This document shows, piece after piece, positions 26,601-35,389 of a DNA stretch of 64,000 bases. Position 1 is the stretch's first letter. The number at the start of each line of letters is the position of its first letter. The DNA is from Vibrio panuliri (GTDB lineage: Bacteria > Pseudomonadota > Gammaproteobacteria > Enterobacterales > Vibrionaceae), in assembly GCF_009938205.1 (NCBI RefSeq), contig NZ_AP019655.1, forward strand, positions 1,426,001 to 1,490,000, read 5' to 3'. A program made the position numbers and the translations under genes. Under the pieces are notes generated by a model, which was given only the letters and a program-made list of their open reading frames with translations, made no database searches and had not been told where the DNA came from.

Positions 26601-27236
26601 ATGAAATCAGGTCTTAATTCTGTTTTATGTTTTGGGGACTCCAATACATGGGGCTACATTCCACTAGTCGGTGGACGCTACCCAGTGGAACAACGCTGGA
26701 CTTCACTGCTTGAGCAAATGCTGCCAGATAACTGGCGAGTGATTAATGAAGGCTTACCGGGCCGAACCACGGGCTTTCATGAATCCATCCATAACCCTCA
26801 CTCTGGTCTTGGTTATTTTCTGCCGTGCTTAGAGAAACACCAACCCGATGTGGTGGTTATTATGCTTGGCACGAACGATCTACAAAGTCATCTCGAACTC
26901 TCTGCCCAAGATATTTCACTTGGTGCCGCGCAACTCGTGAAACAAGCTCAGCATTTTGCCAATCATCACAATGGCAAACCAACAGACATCGTTTTGATAT
27001 GCCCGCCTCCAATCTATCAAGTCGGCTTTGCTGCGACAGGTTTTGATGGTGCCGAAGAAAAGTCAAAACAGTTTGCCGAACATTTTGAGCAACGAGCCCA
27101 AGAGCTCGGCTGCTATTATATCAATGCGGGCGAATTTGTGACTTCAAGCCCTGATGAAGGTGTGCACTGGCATCAAGACCAACCGGCTAAGTTTGCACAA
27201 GGCTTGTTTGAACAAATCAAGCACCTGTTTATCTAG
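26601..27236 (+). CDS. SGNH/GDSL-family esterase
   Basis: A 211-residue SGNH hydrolase. Block I is CFGDSNTWGY with the nucleophile Ser14, block II has the glycine in NEGLPGRTT, block III is MLGTNDLQ, and block V supplies the Asp/His pair in PDEGVHWHQD. No signal peptide, so it is cytosolic. Relatives are arylesterases or acetylxylan-type esterases; the substrate is unknown. SD AGGATAGGAA precedes ATG 26601. The LysR gene 28 bp downstream may be its regulator or co-transcribed. Confidence 0.88.
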   Translation: MKSGLNSVLCFGDSNTWGYIPLVGGRYPVEQRWTSLLEQMLPDNWRVINEGLPGRTTGFHESIHNPHSGLGYFLPCLEKHQPDVVVIMLGTNDLQSHLELSAQDISLGAAQLVKQAQHFANHHNGKPTDIVLICPPPIYQVGFAATGFDGAEEKSKQFAEHFEQRAQELGCYYINAGEFVTSSPDEGVHWHQDQPAKFAQGLFEQIKHLFI

Positions 27237-27264
27237 TAAGCGTTTATCAATCGCAGGCCATACA

Positions 27265-28161
27265 ATGAAAGTACTTCAAGACTTTAGTGTGTTTATAGAA
27301 ACAGCTCGCCAAGGGAGTATTACCCAAGCGGCAAACATTCTTAACATTACGCCTGCGGCTGTAAGTGCCACCATCAAACGTCTCGAAACCCAATTTGGTT
27401 GTGCACTGTTTATCCGCTCGACTCGCAGTATTCGTCTTACCGCAGAAGGGCAACTGATGCTTGAGCGCTGCCAGCAAGCGGTCAATGCGATTGAATCTGG
27501 TATCGAATCCGTCAAACGCGATCCCAACCAAATTACGGGTCATTTACGCCTAGCCATGCCATCCGATTTGGGGCGCAACATCATCATCCCTCTGCTGGAT
27601 GAATTTATGGATTTACACCCCAAACTCTCGATCTCTCTTGAGCTTAGTGACAGCTTAATTGACCTCTATACCCGCCCAATCGACGCCTCCATCCGCTACG
27701 GTATGCCACCAGATTCCACCATGGTCGCACTCCCTATTTGCCCTGATAATGACCGCGTCGCTTGCGCCTCTCCCGAGTATCTCGCCAAATATGGCACCCC
27801 CACTCACCCAGCAGAGCTCGTCAATCACAACTGTATTAACTTTATTACCTTGGTCAAATACCACACCAAATGGCGCTTTACCAAACAGGGCGAAAAGTGC
27901 GAAGTCATCGCAACGGGTAACCGTTTTGCCAACGATGGTGATGCCGTGCGCCGTTGGATGATTTCTGGCAAAGGGATTGGTTATAAGTCACGCCTTGATT
28001 CACAACCAGATATTGATAATGGCAGCTTAGTAGCCCTCTTCGAAGATTGGCAGGGTGATAAAATCCCACTCAATCTGGTGGTGACAGATAAACGTCAATT
28101 GACGCCTGCGTTGAATTCTCTGCGTGATTTTCTGCGAGAGAAACTGGTTGAAAAGACTTAA
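27265..28161 (+). CDS. LysR-family transcriptional regulator
   Basis: 298 residues from ATG 27265. The HTH is at residues 17-37 (GSITQAANILNITPAAVSATIKRLE), followed by the usual two-lobed effector domain (ITGHLRLAMPSDLGRNIIIPLL onward). The longer frame starting at 27154 lies inside the GDSL gene and is rejected. It is same-strand and 28 bp after the esterase gene, unlike the usual divergent LysR layout. Target unknown. Confidence 0.9.
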   Translation: MKVLQDFSVFIETARQGSITQAANILNITPAAVSATIKRLETQFGCALFIRSTRSIRLTAEGQLMLERCQQAVNAIESGIESVKRDPNQITGHLRLAMPSDLGRNIIIPLLDEFMDLHPKLSISLELSDSLIDLYTRPIDASIRYGMPPDSTMVALPICPDNDRVACASPEYLAKYGTPTHPAELVNHNCINFITLVKYHTKWRFTKQGEKCEVIATGNRFANDGDAVRRWMISGKGIGYKSRLDSQPDIDNGSLVALFEDWQGDKIPLNLVVTDKRQLTPALNSLRDFLREKLVEKT

Positions 28162-28316
28162 AATCAACAGTTTAACACCAATAAAACTGGTCAAAGACCT
28201 TTGAATATCTGACAAATTCACCAAGACAGTGTGTTTAACTATTCAACGATTTTTATCGAAACGGGTCACAAAATAGCCGCAACTATCTTCCTAACCAGCC
28301 AGCTTACTGCTAATTT

Positions 28317-28336
28317 ATCTTCAAAATAATGAAGAT
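28317..28336. promoter_or_regulatory. Palindromic operator candidate in front of yhfZ
   Basis: ATCTTCA-N6-TGAAGAT, with AATTTA flanks extending the symmetry, ends 8 bp before the yhfZ ATG. The position suggests autoregulation by YhfZ (inference). Confidence 0.55.
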
Positions 28337-28344
28337 TTAAATTT

Positions 28345-29241
28345 ATGTCAGTTCAATACATTAGCAAAGAAGGCGCAGCGATCATGAATATCGCTCAATA
28401 CCTAATGACCACAAATGAAGGTGATCGATTAAGAACTATCGACTCACTCTCAGAGGAGTTTGCGGTCTCGGTAGGCTTTATTCAGAAAGCGCTAACCACT
28501 ATAGAGCAGCGTGGTGCCGTCGTGTTGTCAAAACAGGGACGTAACGGAACTTTTATCAGCCAATTAAACTATCAAGAACTGGTAGCATGCGCTGGGATCA
28601 GCAATGTCGTTTGTGCGATGCCACTTCCCTATACCCGTCACTATGAAGGATTGGCAAGCGGTCTAAAAGCGCAACTTGGTGGTCTTCCGCTCTACTTTGC
28701 CCATATGCGCGGTGCAAGCGTACGTGCCGAATGTTTGAAAAATGGCACCTATGATGTGGCGATTATGTCTAAGTTGGCAGCGAAAGAGTTAGCATCTGGG
28801 TTAATTACTGCCATTGATTTGGGACCACGAACTTATTCTCACGAACACCGCTTAATCTATCGTCAAGGAGAGTTTGAGCAAATCAAACGTGTCGGTGTCG
28901 ACCCCGATTCTCCTGACCAAAAGATTCTTACTAGTCAGGCATTTGAAGACAAGGAAATCGAAATTGTCGAAATACACTACGGTGAAAGCTTAAATCACCT
29001 GACCAATGGCGATATTGACGCTGTCGTTTGGCTTCCAGAAGCGATCGATATGGAAAAATACGGCTTAGCAGAGCAATCGCTTAGCCACCTACCCGCCTGC
29101 CAGCAAGCATCCGAAGCGGTTATGTTGGTCAATGGCAACGAGCAGCACATTACTATCTTGCTGCGTAAATTACTGAAACTTTCACCGCTACTGATCCATC
29201 AACAAGCGGTGGTGAAAGGTGAACTCACACCAAGCTATTAA
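28345..29241 (+). CDS. yhfZ: YhfZ-type transcriptional regulator of the yhf operon
   Basis: 298 residues, matching E. coli YhfZ in length and in the segment NVVCAMPLPYTRHYEGLASG. The N-terminal winged helix (SLSEEFAVSVGFIQKALTTIEQRG) is followed by a domain resembling a periplasmic-binding-protein fold, which would bind a small effector. The start at 28345 is kept because MSxxxIxKEG also begins the E. coli protein; a second ATG with a better SD lies at 28384. First gene of a seven-gene operon. Confidence 0.85.
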   Translation: MSVQYISKEGAAIMNIAQYLMTTNEGDRLRTIDSLSEEFAVSVGFIQKALTTIEQRGAVVLSKQGRNGTFISQLNYQELVACAGISNVVCAMPLPYTRHYEGLASGLKAQLGGLPLYFAHMRGASVRAECLKNGTYDVAIMSKLAAKELASGLITAIDLGPRTYSHEHRLIYRQGEFEQIKRVGVDPDSPDQKILTSQAFEDKEIEIVEIHYGESLNHLTNGDIDAVVWLPEAIDMEKYGLAEQSLSHLPACQQASEAVMLVNGNEQHITILLRKLLKLSPLLIHQQAVVKGELTPSY

Positions 29242-29250
29242 AGGTGACAT

Positions 29251-29622
29251 ATGGAAGAGCGACTCGAGCTGCTGTTGCAAGCCAATGTGATTAGCTCAAA
29301 AGCACAACAAGGCTGTTTACGAGTAATTGATATCATCGATAAACAACTGTCTGTGCCACACGACAATGAACAGTATCAAATGGCGATCACTCACTTAGCG
29401 AGAGCGGCGGATCGTATTTGGCAAAATGAAGCCGTAGCAGAGGGATTGGACCAAGACATTCTCGATGAGATTTCAACGGATGAATGCTATTCCGACACAC
29501 TCACACTGCATCAACAGGTATTGGATGCGATGGAACTACACACTGTACCGAGCAGTGAAGAGGGTTTTATGTTAGCCAATATCTATTCATTGATTCAGAC
29601 CTCACTTGAGGAGACAAAATGA
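29251..29622 (+). CDS. yhfY: YhfY-like PRD-domain protein
   Basis: A 123-residue single PRD (PTS regulation domain)-type protein. The family histidine is likely in YQMAITHLARAADRI near residue 49. Free-standing PRDs usually need a DNA-binding partner and a phosphocarrier; no PTS gene is in this operon. It starts 9 bp after yhfZ with SD AAAGGTGACAT and overlaps the next gene by 4 bp, so it is tightly coupled to both. Function unknown. Confidence 0.75.
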   Translation: MEERLELLLQANVISSKAQQGCLRVIDIIDKQLSVPHDNEQYQMAITHLARAADRIWQNEAVAEGLDQDILDEISTDECYSDTLTLHQQVLDAMELHTVPSSEEGFMLANIYSLIQTSLEETK

Positions 29623-30497
29623 TGATTGATACTACGGGTTATACCTACTGTCATGAGCACTTGCACATCGACTTATCGCCACAAAAACACACTCTTGATT
29701 GTCGTTTGGATCAATACCAGCTGTTGTGTGAAGAGATGCGTGACGTTCAAAAACGTGGGGTACGTAACATCGTAGAAGTGACCAACTCTTTTATGGGCAG
29801 AAATCCTCAATTTATTGAAAATTTAATTAATGACACTGGTATCAACGTCTTACTTTCTACCGGTTTTTATATTGAAGGCTTCTTCCCCGCCAGCTTGTAC
29901 GACGCAAGTGTCGAGCAAATTGCCCAAGGAATGATCAATGAAATAGAAGTTGGTATTGATGGTTCTTGCTTAAAAGCGAGTGTGATTGGAGAAATTGGCA
30001 GTAGCGAAGCGCAGTTTAGCCCAACCGAACAAAAAGTATTTCAAGCCGCGGCAATCGCCCACCTTGAAACGGGGCGTCCAATCTCAACTCACCAATCAAT
30101 GAGTACGATGGGTAGACAACAAATTGAACTGCTAAAACAGTGCGGCGTTGAAATGGAAAACGTCACCATTGGCCACTGTGACCTACGCGATAACTTTGAG
30201 CACATTATTTGGATGCTCGATCAAGGCTGCTATGTGCAGTTCGACACCATTGGCAAAAACAGTTACTACCCAGACGACAAACGTGCAGCCTCCATCGCCG
30301 AACTATGCCGACGAGGCTACGAAAAACAGATCATGCTCTCGATGGACATTACCCGTCGCTCGCACTTAAAAGCCAACGGTGGCCTAGGTTTTAGCTACCT
30401 AATTGACGAATTCGTTCCCCTGCTTAAACAGCATGGGGTCAGTGATCACCAAATAAGCACCCTACTAAAAACCAACCCTGCTCGCTTATTTGGCTAG
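29619..30497 (+). CDS. php: Phosphotriesterase homology protein
   Basis: A 292-residue amidohydrolase-superfamily protein. Metal ligands visible are His12 and His14 (YCHEHLH), Glu125 in VIGEIGSSE (in place of the carboxylated lysine of true phosphotriesterase), His in STHQSMS and IGHCDLRD, and Asp in SMDITRRS. Starting at the first of two ATGs gives the numbering known for E. coli Php. It is a cytosolic hydrolase or lactonase-like enzyme whose substrate is not known. Overlaps yhfY by 4 bp (ATGA). Confidence 0.88.
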   Translation: MMIDTTGYTYCHEHLHIDLSPQKHTLDCRLDQYQLLCEEMRDVQKRGVRNIVEVTNSFMGRNPQFIENLINDTGINVLLSTGFYIEGFFPASLYDASVEQIAQGMINEIEVGIDGSCLKASVIGEIGSSEAQFSPTEQKVFQAAAIAHLETGRPISTHQSMSTMGRQQIELLKQCGVEMENVTIGHCDLRDNFEHIIWMLDQGCYVQFDTIGKNSYYPDDKRAASIAELCRRGYEKQIMLSMDITRRSHLKANGGLGFSYLIDEFVPLLKQHGVSDHQISTLLKTNPARLFG

Positions 30498-30531
30498 AGA
30501 GCGTCCGCGCTCAAAAATATAAGGATAGAAC

Positions 30532-30891
30532 ATGAAAAAAATCGCGATTGCTGGTTTGCAGCGTGAGCAAATCAAACAGCAAATTGAGACAACCATGCCC
30601 GACACCTTTGAGTGCCATATCCTCACCGATATGGACGCGGCGATGAAGGTTAAGTCAGGAGAAATGGACTACTTTATCGGATGTTGTAATACCGGCGCTG
30701 GTGGCGCACTGGCTATGGCTATCGCCATTATTGGTTTTGGTCAAAGTTGCACCATCGCAAAGCCAGCAATTCAAGCAAAGCAAGATGAGGTTCAGCAGTT
30801 TATAGATAAAGGCTGTGTCGCGTTTGGCTTATCTATTGAACATGTCGAGCACGCAGTCCCCATGCTCACAAAACTACTCGCAGAGAAGTAA
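30532..30891 (+). CDS. yhfU: YhfU, DUF2620 protein
   Basis: 119 residues of DUF2620. It has an alpha/beta look with a glycine-rich loop IGCCNTGAGGALAMAIAIIG around residues 49-69, and resembles a small PTS EIIB or glucitol-type component in size. No catalytic residues can be named. SD ATAAGGATAGAAC precedes the ATG. It sits 10 bp upstream of the transporter gene, which hints that the two act together. Confidence 0.8.
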   Translation: MKKIAIAGLQREQIKQQIETTMPDTFECHILTDMDAAMKVKSGEMDYFIGCCNTGAGGALAMAIAIIGFGQSCTIAKPAIQAKQDEVQQFIDKGCVAFGLSIEHVEHAVPMLTKLLAEK

Positions 30892-30901
30892 GGAGTCTCT
30901 C

Positions 30902-32203
30902 ATGGATATTATGCACATTGGACTGGTTGCTGCACTCTGTGCCATGACCGCATTGATTGCCAACATGAGTGCCGCCGTCTTCCATGACGGCATCCGCCCT
31001 GTTTTACCACAATTATTCGAAGGCAATATGACTCGCCGAGATGCAGGTTCTGTTGCGTTCGGTCTTTCCATCGGTTTCGTTGCTTCTGTAGGTATTTCTT
31101 TCACTCTATCAACTGGACTGCTTAACCCTTGGTTACTCTTTTTGCCCACCGATATCCTTGGTGTCATGATCGGTAGCCGCATTCTGGCAGCGCTCGCTGG
31201 TGGGTTGTGGGGAGTGTTAGTTGTCACCTCTCTTGCGGGTGTAAATGCCGTTTTAACTGGTCTACCGATTGATGCTCTTGGCGCACTAGGTGAACTCGGT
31301 ACACCGGTAATGTCAGCCTTTGCACTCTTCCCACTGTTGGCTATTTTCTATCAATTTGGCTGGAAAGCTGGGGCAATTGCAGCTGGTGTCATTCTGCTTT
31401 CTCGCTTAATGATCATGAAGTTCACTGGCATTTACCCAGAGTCGATTCAAATCTTTGTCGGTATGCTAATGTTAGTTTTCTTTGCGGTACGTAAAGACTT
31501 AGCGGATCGTAAAGCAGGCATTCAGGCTCCAGATATGTCTGGCCTACACAGCATTTTTGAAGAACGAACCAAACGTATTGTTAAACACTTACCTTTCTTG
31601 GCGGTCACTGGTGCACTGATTGCAGCGGTTTCGAACGGTGGTATTTTCGCCGGATCCGAAGTCTCTATCTATTCACTCGCAGACGCACTGAAAATCGCCG
31701 ACCCTGAAGCTCAAGATGCCGCCATGAAACAAGTGGCTCTGTCTGAGTTTATGCGTGGCTTAGGCTTTATTCCGCTGATTGCAACGACCGCGCTCGCAAC
31801 GGGTGTTTATGGCGTGGTGGGTATGACCTTTGTGTTCGTCGTGGGTTATCTATCACCCAATATGGCAGTCGCAGCAGCATTAGGTGCCGTCACTATTTGC
31901 GTTGAAGTTTACTTATTACGTGGTATCGGCCGCTTCTTAGAGCAGTTCCCTTCAATTCGGAACGCTTCAGACAATATTCGTAACTCAATGAACACACTAA
32001 TGGAGTTCGCACTTCTTATCGGTGGTGTTCTCGCGGTAATGAAAATGGGATCCACCACAGGCTTTACCATCTTTGCGATGTTGTTCTACCTCAACGAAGT
32101 TATGGGTCGCCCTGTATTGAAGATTGCAGCTCCAGCCGTAGCCGCCATTCTCACTGGCGTCATCTTAAACATTCTTCACGTGGTTGGACTGTTCGCCATC
32201 TAA
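30902..32203 (+). CDS. yhfT: YhfT, predicted multi-pass membrane transporter
   Basis: A 433-residue membrane protein with roughly 10-12 hydrophobic helices. The start is ATG 30902 with SD AAGGAGTCTCTC; the longer frame from 30815 overlaps yhfU and is rejected. FHDGIRPVLPQL and a second MGRPVLKIAAPAV segment look conserved. It has no recognisable transporter family signature. Its place among php, yhfX and yhfW suggests uptake of the compound those enzymes process. Confidence 0.82.
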   Translation: MDIMHIGLVAALCAMTALIANMSAAVFHDGIRPVLPQLFEGNMTRRDAGSVAFGLSIGFVASVGISFTLSTGLLNPWLLFLPTDILGVMIGSRILAALAGGLWGVLVVTSLAGVNAVLTGLPIDALGALGELGTPVMSAFALFPLLAIFYQFGWKAGAIAAGVILLSRLMIMKFTGIYPESIQIFVGMLMLVFFAVRKDLADRKAGIQAPDMSGLHSIFEERTKRIVKHLPFLAVTGALIAAVSNGGIFAGSEVSIYSLADALKIADPEAQDAAMKQVALSEFMRGLGFIPLIATTALATGVYGVVGMTFVFVVGYLSPNMAVAAALGAVTICVEVYLLRGIGRFLEQFPSIRNASDNIRNSMNTLMEFALLIGGVLAVMKMGSTTGFTIFAMLFYLNEVMGRPVLKIAAPAVAAILTGVILNILHVVGLFAI

Positions 32204-32212
32204 AAATAAATA

Positions 32213-32305
32213 GCCGAGCTGATCACTGGCTTAAATTACTCAATTAGATCAACTGGTGTCGTTATTTAACCAGCGCTACAGAGATGTTAGTGCCGGATCA
32301 GCTCA
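32213..32305 (+). ncRNA. Structured intercistronic RNA between yhfT and yhfX
   Basis: GAGCTGATC (32216-32224) pairs perfectly with GATCAGCTC (32296-32304) across about 70 nt, and GGC/GCC can extend the stem. An inner hairpin CTGGT/ACCAG is at 32253-32273. The 121-bp gap is much larger than others in this operon. It has no T run, so it could be a regulatory leader or a processing element. Structure by eye only. Confidence 0.5.
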
Positions 32306-32324
32306 TTCCTAAAAAGGGGAGAAA

Positions 32325-33506
32325 ATGTTTTTACAAGCCTTAGAAAAGCAAAATCCCGACTTAGTAGAAGCCGCGTTAAGCTTATTTAACCAAGGTCTAT
32401 TGATGCCGGATACAACCGTCATTGATGTAGACCAATTTATTCACAATGCCCAAAATATACGCCAACAGGCAGATAGATATGGACTGAAGTTGTTTGCAAT
32501 GACCAAGCAGGTCGGTCGCAATCCTTTACTCGCCAAAATCCTAATCGAGCAATGTCAATTTGATGGGATTGTCTGTGTCGACTTTAAAGAAGCGCGCCTA
32601 ATGGCAAAACATGGACTGCCAATTGCGAATGTTGGTCATTTAGTCCAGCCACCCACTAATATGATCGATAGCCTAATTGGAGAAATTCAACCCGAGGTGA
32701 TTACGGTTTACAGTCTCGATAAAGCCAAACAGATCTCGAATGCCGCACAGAAGTATCAGCGCCAACAAGGCCTGCTGCTGAAATTCTATCATGCACGAGA
32801 TCAACTCTACACGAATCAAGAGTCGGGCTTTCCAATCGAAGAGCTGGATGACATTGTCGCAGAAATTGAAGCGATGCCAAACGTACATATTGAGGGTGTC
32901 ACCCATTTCCCTTGCTTTCTTTATAACCAAGAAAGTAACAAAACCCAGCCTACTGCAAACTTAACCACCTTGATTGAGGCAAAGCAGAGATTAGAACAGC
33001 TGGGCGTTGAGTGTCGCCAAATCAATGCACCGTCAGCAACTTGCGTTGAAACGCTACCGATATTAGCTGAGTTTGGTTGTACACATGGTGAGCCTGGGCA
33101 CGCATTGACTGGCACAGTGCCTGCCAATGCCACCACCACCCAAAGCGAAAAAATCGCGATGCTCTACCTAAGTGAGGTGTCTCACCATTATGGTTCAGAC
33201 AGTTACTGCTTTGCGGGGGGTTACTACCGCAGAGGTGGTCTAGAGAACTGCTTGGTTTTCGATAATAACAAGCGCTACCTCACCAGTATCTACAATGATG
33301 ATCGCGACAGCATCGATTATCATCTGCGCCTATCTGGATTGTTTCCTGTCGGGTCACCAGTAATCATGGCGTATCGCACTCAAGTCTTTGTCACCCGAAG
33401 TGATGTTGCTTTAGTGGCCGGAATTAGCAGTGGCAAGCCACATCTCATGGCTGTTTACGACGCATTAGGAAATCCACTGAACACCAGCGAGGTGCATCAT
33501 GGCTAG
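32325..33506 (+). CDS. yhfX: YhfX, PLP-dependent alanine racemase-fold protein
   Basis: A 393-residue protein with an alanine-racemase-like N-terminal TIM barrel. The probable PLP lysine is Lys61 in LKLFAMTKQVGRNP. GVTHFPCFL and GCTHGEPGHALTGTVP are later active-site segments, the latter typical of this family. It may racemise or decarboxylate an amino acid-like substrate; unknown. SD AAAGGGGAGAAA precedes the ATG. It overlaps yhfW by 8 bp. Confidence 0.85.
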   Translation: MFLQALEKQNPDLVEAALSLFNQGLLMPDTTVIDVDQFIHNAQNIRQQADRYGLKLFAMTKQVGRNPLLAKILIEQCQFDGIVCVDFKEARLMAKHGLPIANVGHLVQPPTNMIDSLIGEIQPEVITVYSLDKAKQISNAAQKYQRQQGLLLKFYHARDQLYTNQESGFPIEELDDIVAEIEAMPNVHIEGVTHFPCFLYNQESNKTQPTANLTTLIEAKQRLEQLGVECRQINAPSATCVETLPILAEFGCTHGEPGHALTGTVPANATTTQSEKIAMLYLSEVSHHYGSDSYCFAGGYYRRGGLENCLVFDNNKRYLTSIYNDDRDSIDYHLRLSGLFPVGSPVIMAYRTQVFVTRSDVALVAGISSGKPHLMAVYDALGNPLNTSEVHHG

Positions 33507-34743
33507 ATTTATTGTCGTGGTTCTTGATGGATTTGGCGTAGGTGAAATGCCGGATGTGCCTCAGGTGAGACCACAAGATTGTGGTGCAAACACTGCCAAC
33601 AAACTACTGTCTCACTTTGCTCTCAAACGATTACCCACTCTAGAAAAAATGGGGCTACAGAATGTGGTTGGTAACCCTGACTCAGTGATGAAGCCCAACC
33701 CAGATGCCAATACAGGTTCAGCTTGGCTTGCTCATGAAGGTGGTGACACGTTTATGGGACACCAAGAAATTATGGGCACACAACCAAAACCCCCATTGGT
33801 TCAACCCTTTCAACAAGCACTAGCAAAGATTGAGTCAGCACTGATCGACAAAAGCTATCACGTTGAAAGAATTACCCAGCAAGGATTGTCATTGCTGCAA
33901 ATTGAGCACGGTGTCGTTGTCGGCGATAACTTAGAGGCTGATTTAGGACAAGTCTATAACTTAACATGCAATTTCAATGTAGTGCCGTTTGAAAAACTGC
34001 TTGAGATTGCCAGTGTCGTACGGGCAAATAACCCCGTAAGTCGCAATATCGCCTTTGGTGGCAATATTGAATCAGAGAACGGCATACCTAGCATGCAACG
34101 CGTCTATAACGCGATTGAAGTAAAAAACGACCCTCAAGGGCAACCTACTTATATCGGCATCAATGCCCCAGATAGCGGCGCGTACGAATGCGGTTTTCAA
34201 GTGGCTCACTTGGGCTTTGGTGTGGATGCACTAACTCAGGCACCTCACTTGCTCCACCAACAAGGCATAAAAACTTGGTTGTATGGCAAAGTCGCAGACA
34301 TCGTGCAAAACCCAAATGGTCAATCCTACCTATCGGTTGTGGATACCGATGAAGTATTTCGCTTGTTAAACCAAGATTTAGCCACGCAAACGCAGGGGTT
34401 CTTCTGCGCCAATGTACAAGAGACAGATCTTTCTGGGCACCAACAAGATCCCAAACAGTATTGGCGCGTTCTGGAACGAGCAGATATTGGGTTAAGCCAA
34501 GTGATTGAGAAGATGACCGAGCAAGATGTGCTTATCGTTATGGCCGATCATGGCAATGATCCGTTTATTGGTCACACCAAACATACGCGGGAAAAAGTAC
34601 CACTCCTTGCGATAAAAAAAGGTCACCAAGCCCTTAACCTTGGTGAACGCGAGACCCTGTCAGACGTTGGCGCAACTGTCTGCAAATTTTTTGCGGCTCA
34701 AGCACCAGAAAACGGTGCCCCCATCACCAGTTTGCTAAACTAG
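33499..34743 (+). CDS. yhfW: YhfW, phosphopentomutase-like metalloenzyme
   Basis: A 414-residue alkaline-phosphatase-superfamily mutase related to DeoB. Metal-binding segments are VVLDGFGVGEMPD at the start and MADHGNDPFIGHTKHTREKVPLL near the end. NTGSAWLAHEGGDTFMGHQEIMG carries the nucleophile region. It may move a phosphate within a sugar or polyol phosphate in the pathway encoded by this operon. Last gene; a strong terminator follows. Confidence 0.87.
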   Translation: MARFIVVVLDGFGVGEMPDVPQVRPQDCGANTANKLLSHFALKRLPTLEKMGLQNVVGNPDSVMKPNPDANTGSAWLAHEGGDTFMGHQEIMGTQPKPPLVQPFQQALAKIESALIDKSYHVERITQQGLSLLQIEHGVVVGDNLEADLGQVYNLTCNFNVVPFEKLLEIASVVRANNPVSRNIAFGGNIESENGIPSMQRVYNAIEVKNDPQGQPTYIGINAPDSGAYECGFQVAHLGFGVDALTQAPHLLHQQGIKTWLYGKVADIVQNPNGQSYLSVVDTDEVFRLLNQDLATQTQGFFCANVQETDLSGHQQDPKQYWRVLERADIGLSQVIEKMTEQDVLIVMADHGNDPFIGHTKHTREKVPLLAIKKGHQALNLGERETLSDVGATVCKFFAAQAPENGAPITSLLN

Positions 34744-34804
34744 TTTTAAGCCTAAACCGTTTGTGTCCCCTTCATCACAAATTCGTTGTTTAGGTATCTC
34801 GCAC

Positions 34805-34848
34805 AGCCTCCTAGCCACTTCCCCCTTTTGTTAGGAGGCTTTTCTTTT
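34805..34848 (+). terminator. Terminator of the yhf operon
   Basis: Nine-bp stem AGCCTCCTA / TAGGAGGCT with an 18-nt loop, followed by TTTCTTTT. Confidence 0.85.
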
Positions 34849-34877
34849 ACTAACAGTGAATTGCAAGCACCCGGTTA

Positions 34878-35261
34878 TTAAACAGACACTGGCGAGCAAA
34901 TTTCTACTAAGTAACCGTTGATATCGTGCACATAAGCGGTCGTTTGCCCCCAAGGCATCTCTTCAACATCTTGAACTAACTTTGCGCCTGCCGCCAATGC
35001 TTGCTGCAGTTGTTCTGCTACCTGCTCTGTCTCAAACGCAATCTCGAAAGTCGGTGCACTAGGTTGTGGCTTAATCGCGCCTTTTCCTAACTGATTCATC
35101 AATGCTAACGAACTAAACGACAGCGTTGTCTCACCAGTGTTTAGTGCTCCGTAGTCACCACTTGGATGCAAAAGCTCAATCTCAAAGCCAAAAGCATCAC
35201 GATAAAACTCCAATGTTGTTTTGACATCTTCCACGTACATAATGGTGTATTTCAGTTTCAT
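34878..35261 (-). CDS. VOC-family (glyoxalase/bleomycin resistance fold) protein
   Basis: 127 residues from ATG 35261 (SD AAGGATTCGAT); the longer frame to 35405 overlaps the divergent VOC gene and is rejected. It shows paired beta-alpha-beta-beta-beta modules. The opening MYVEDVKTTLEFYRDAFGFEIEL and the closing WGQTTAYVHDINGYLVEICSP are typical, the final Glu being a metal ligand. Such proteins act as glyoxalases, dioxygenases or drug-binding proteins; activity unknown. Confidence 0.87.
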   Translation of the reverse strand: MKLKYTIMYVEDVKTTLEFYRDAFGFEIELLHPSGDYGALNTGETTLSFSSLALMNQLGKGAIKPQPSAPTFEIAFETEQVAEQLQQALAAGAKLVQDVEEMPWGQTTAYVHDINGYLVEICSPVSV

Positions 35262-35389
35262 ATCGAATCCTTGTTGAATATCGTTGACTATGAGCATACT
35301 GCGCTCAGCGGTCTGAATCTTGAAGATTTGCGACAGCCAGTTTAAATTGTCGATGCATTCCGCGCACAACAGCAAAAAGGACACCCACA

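Noticed and set aside
27154..27264. Longer LysR start at 27154
   Set aside because: It lies inside the GDSL gene and precedes the conserved LysR N-terminus by 37 residues.
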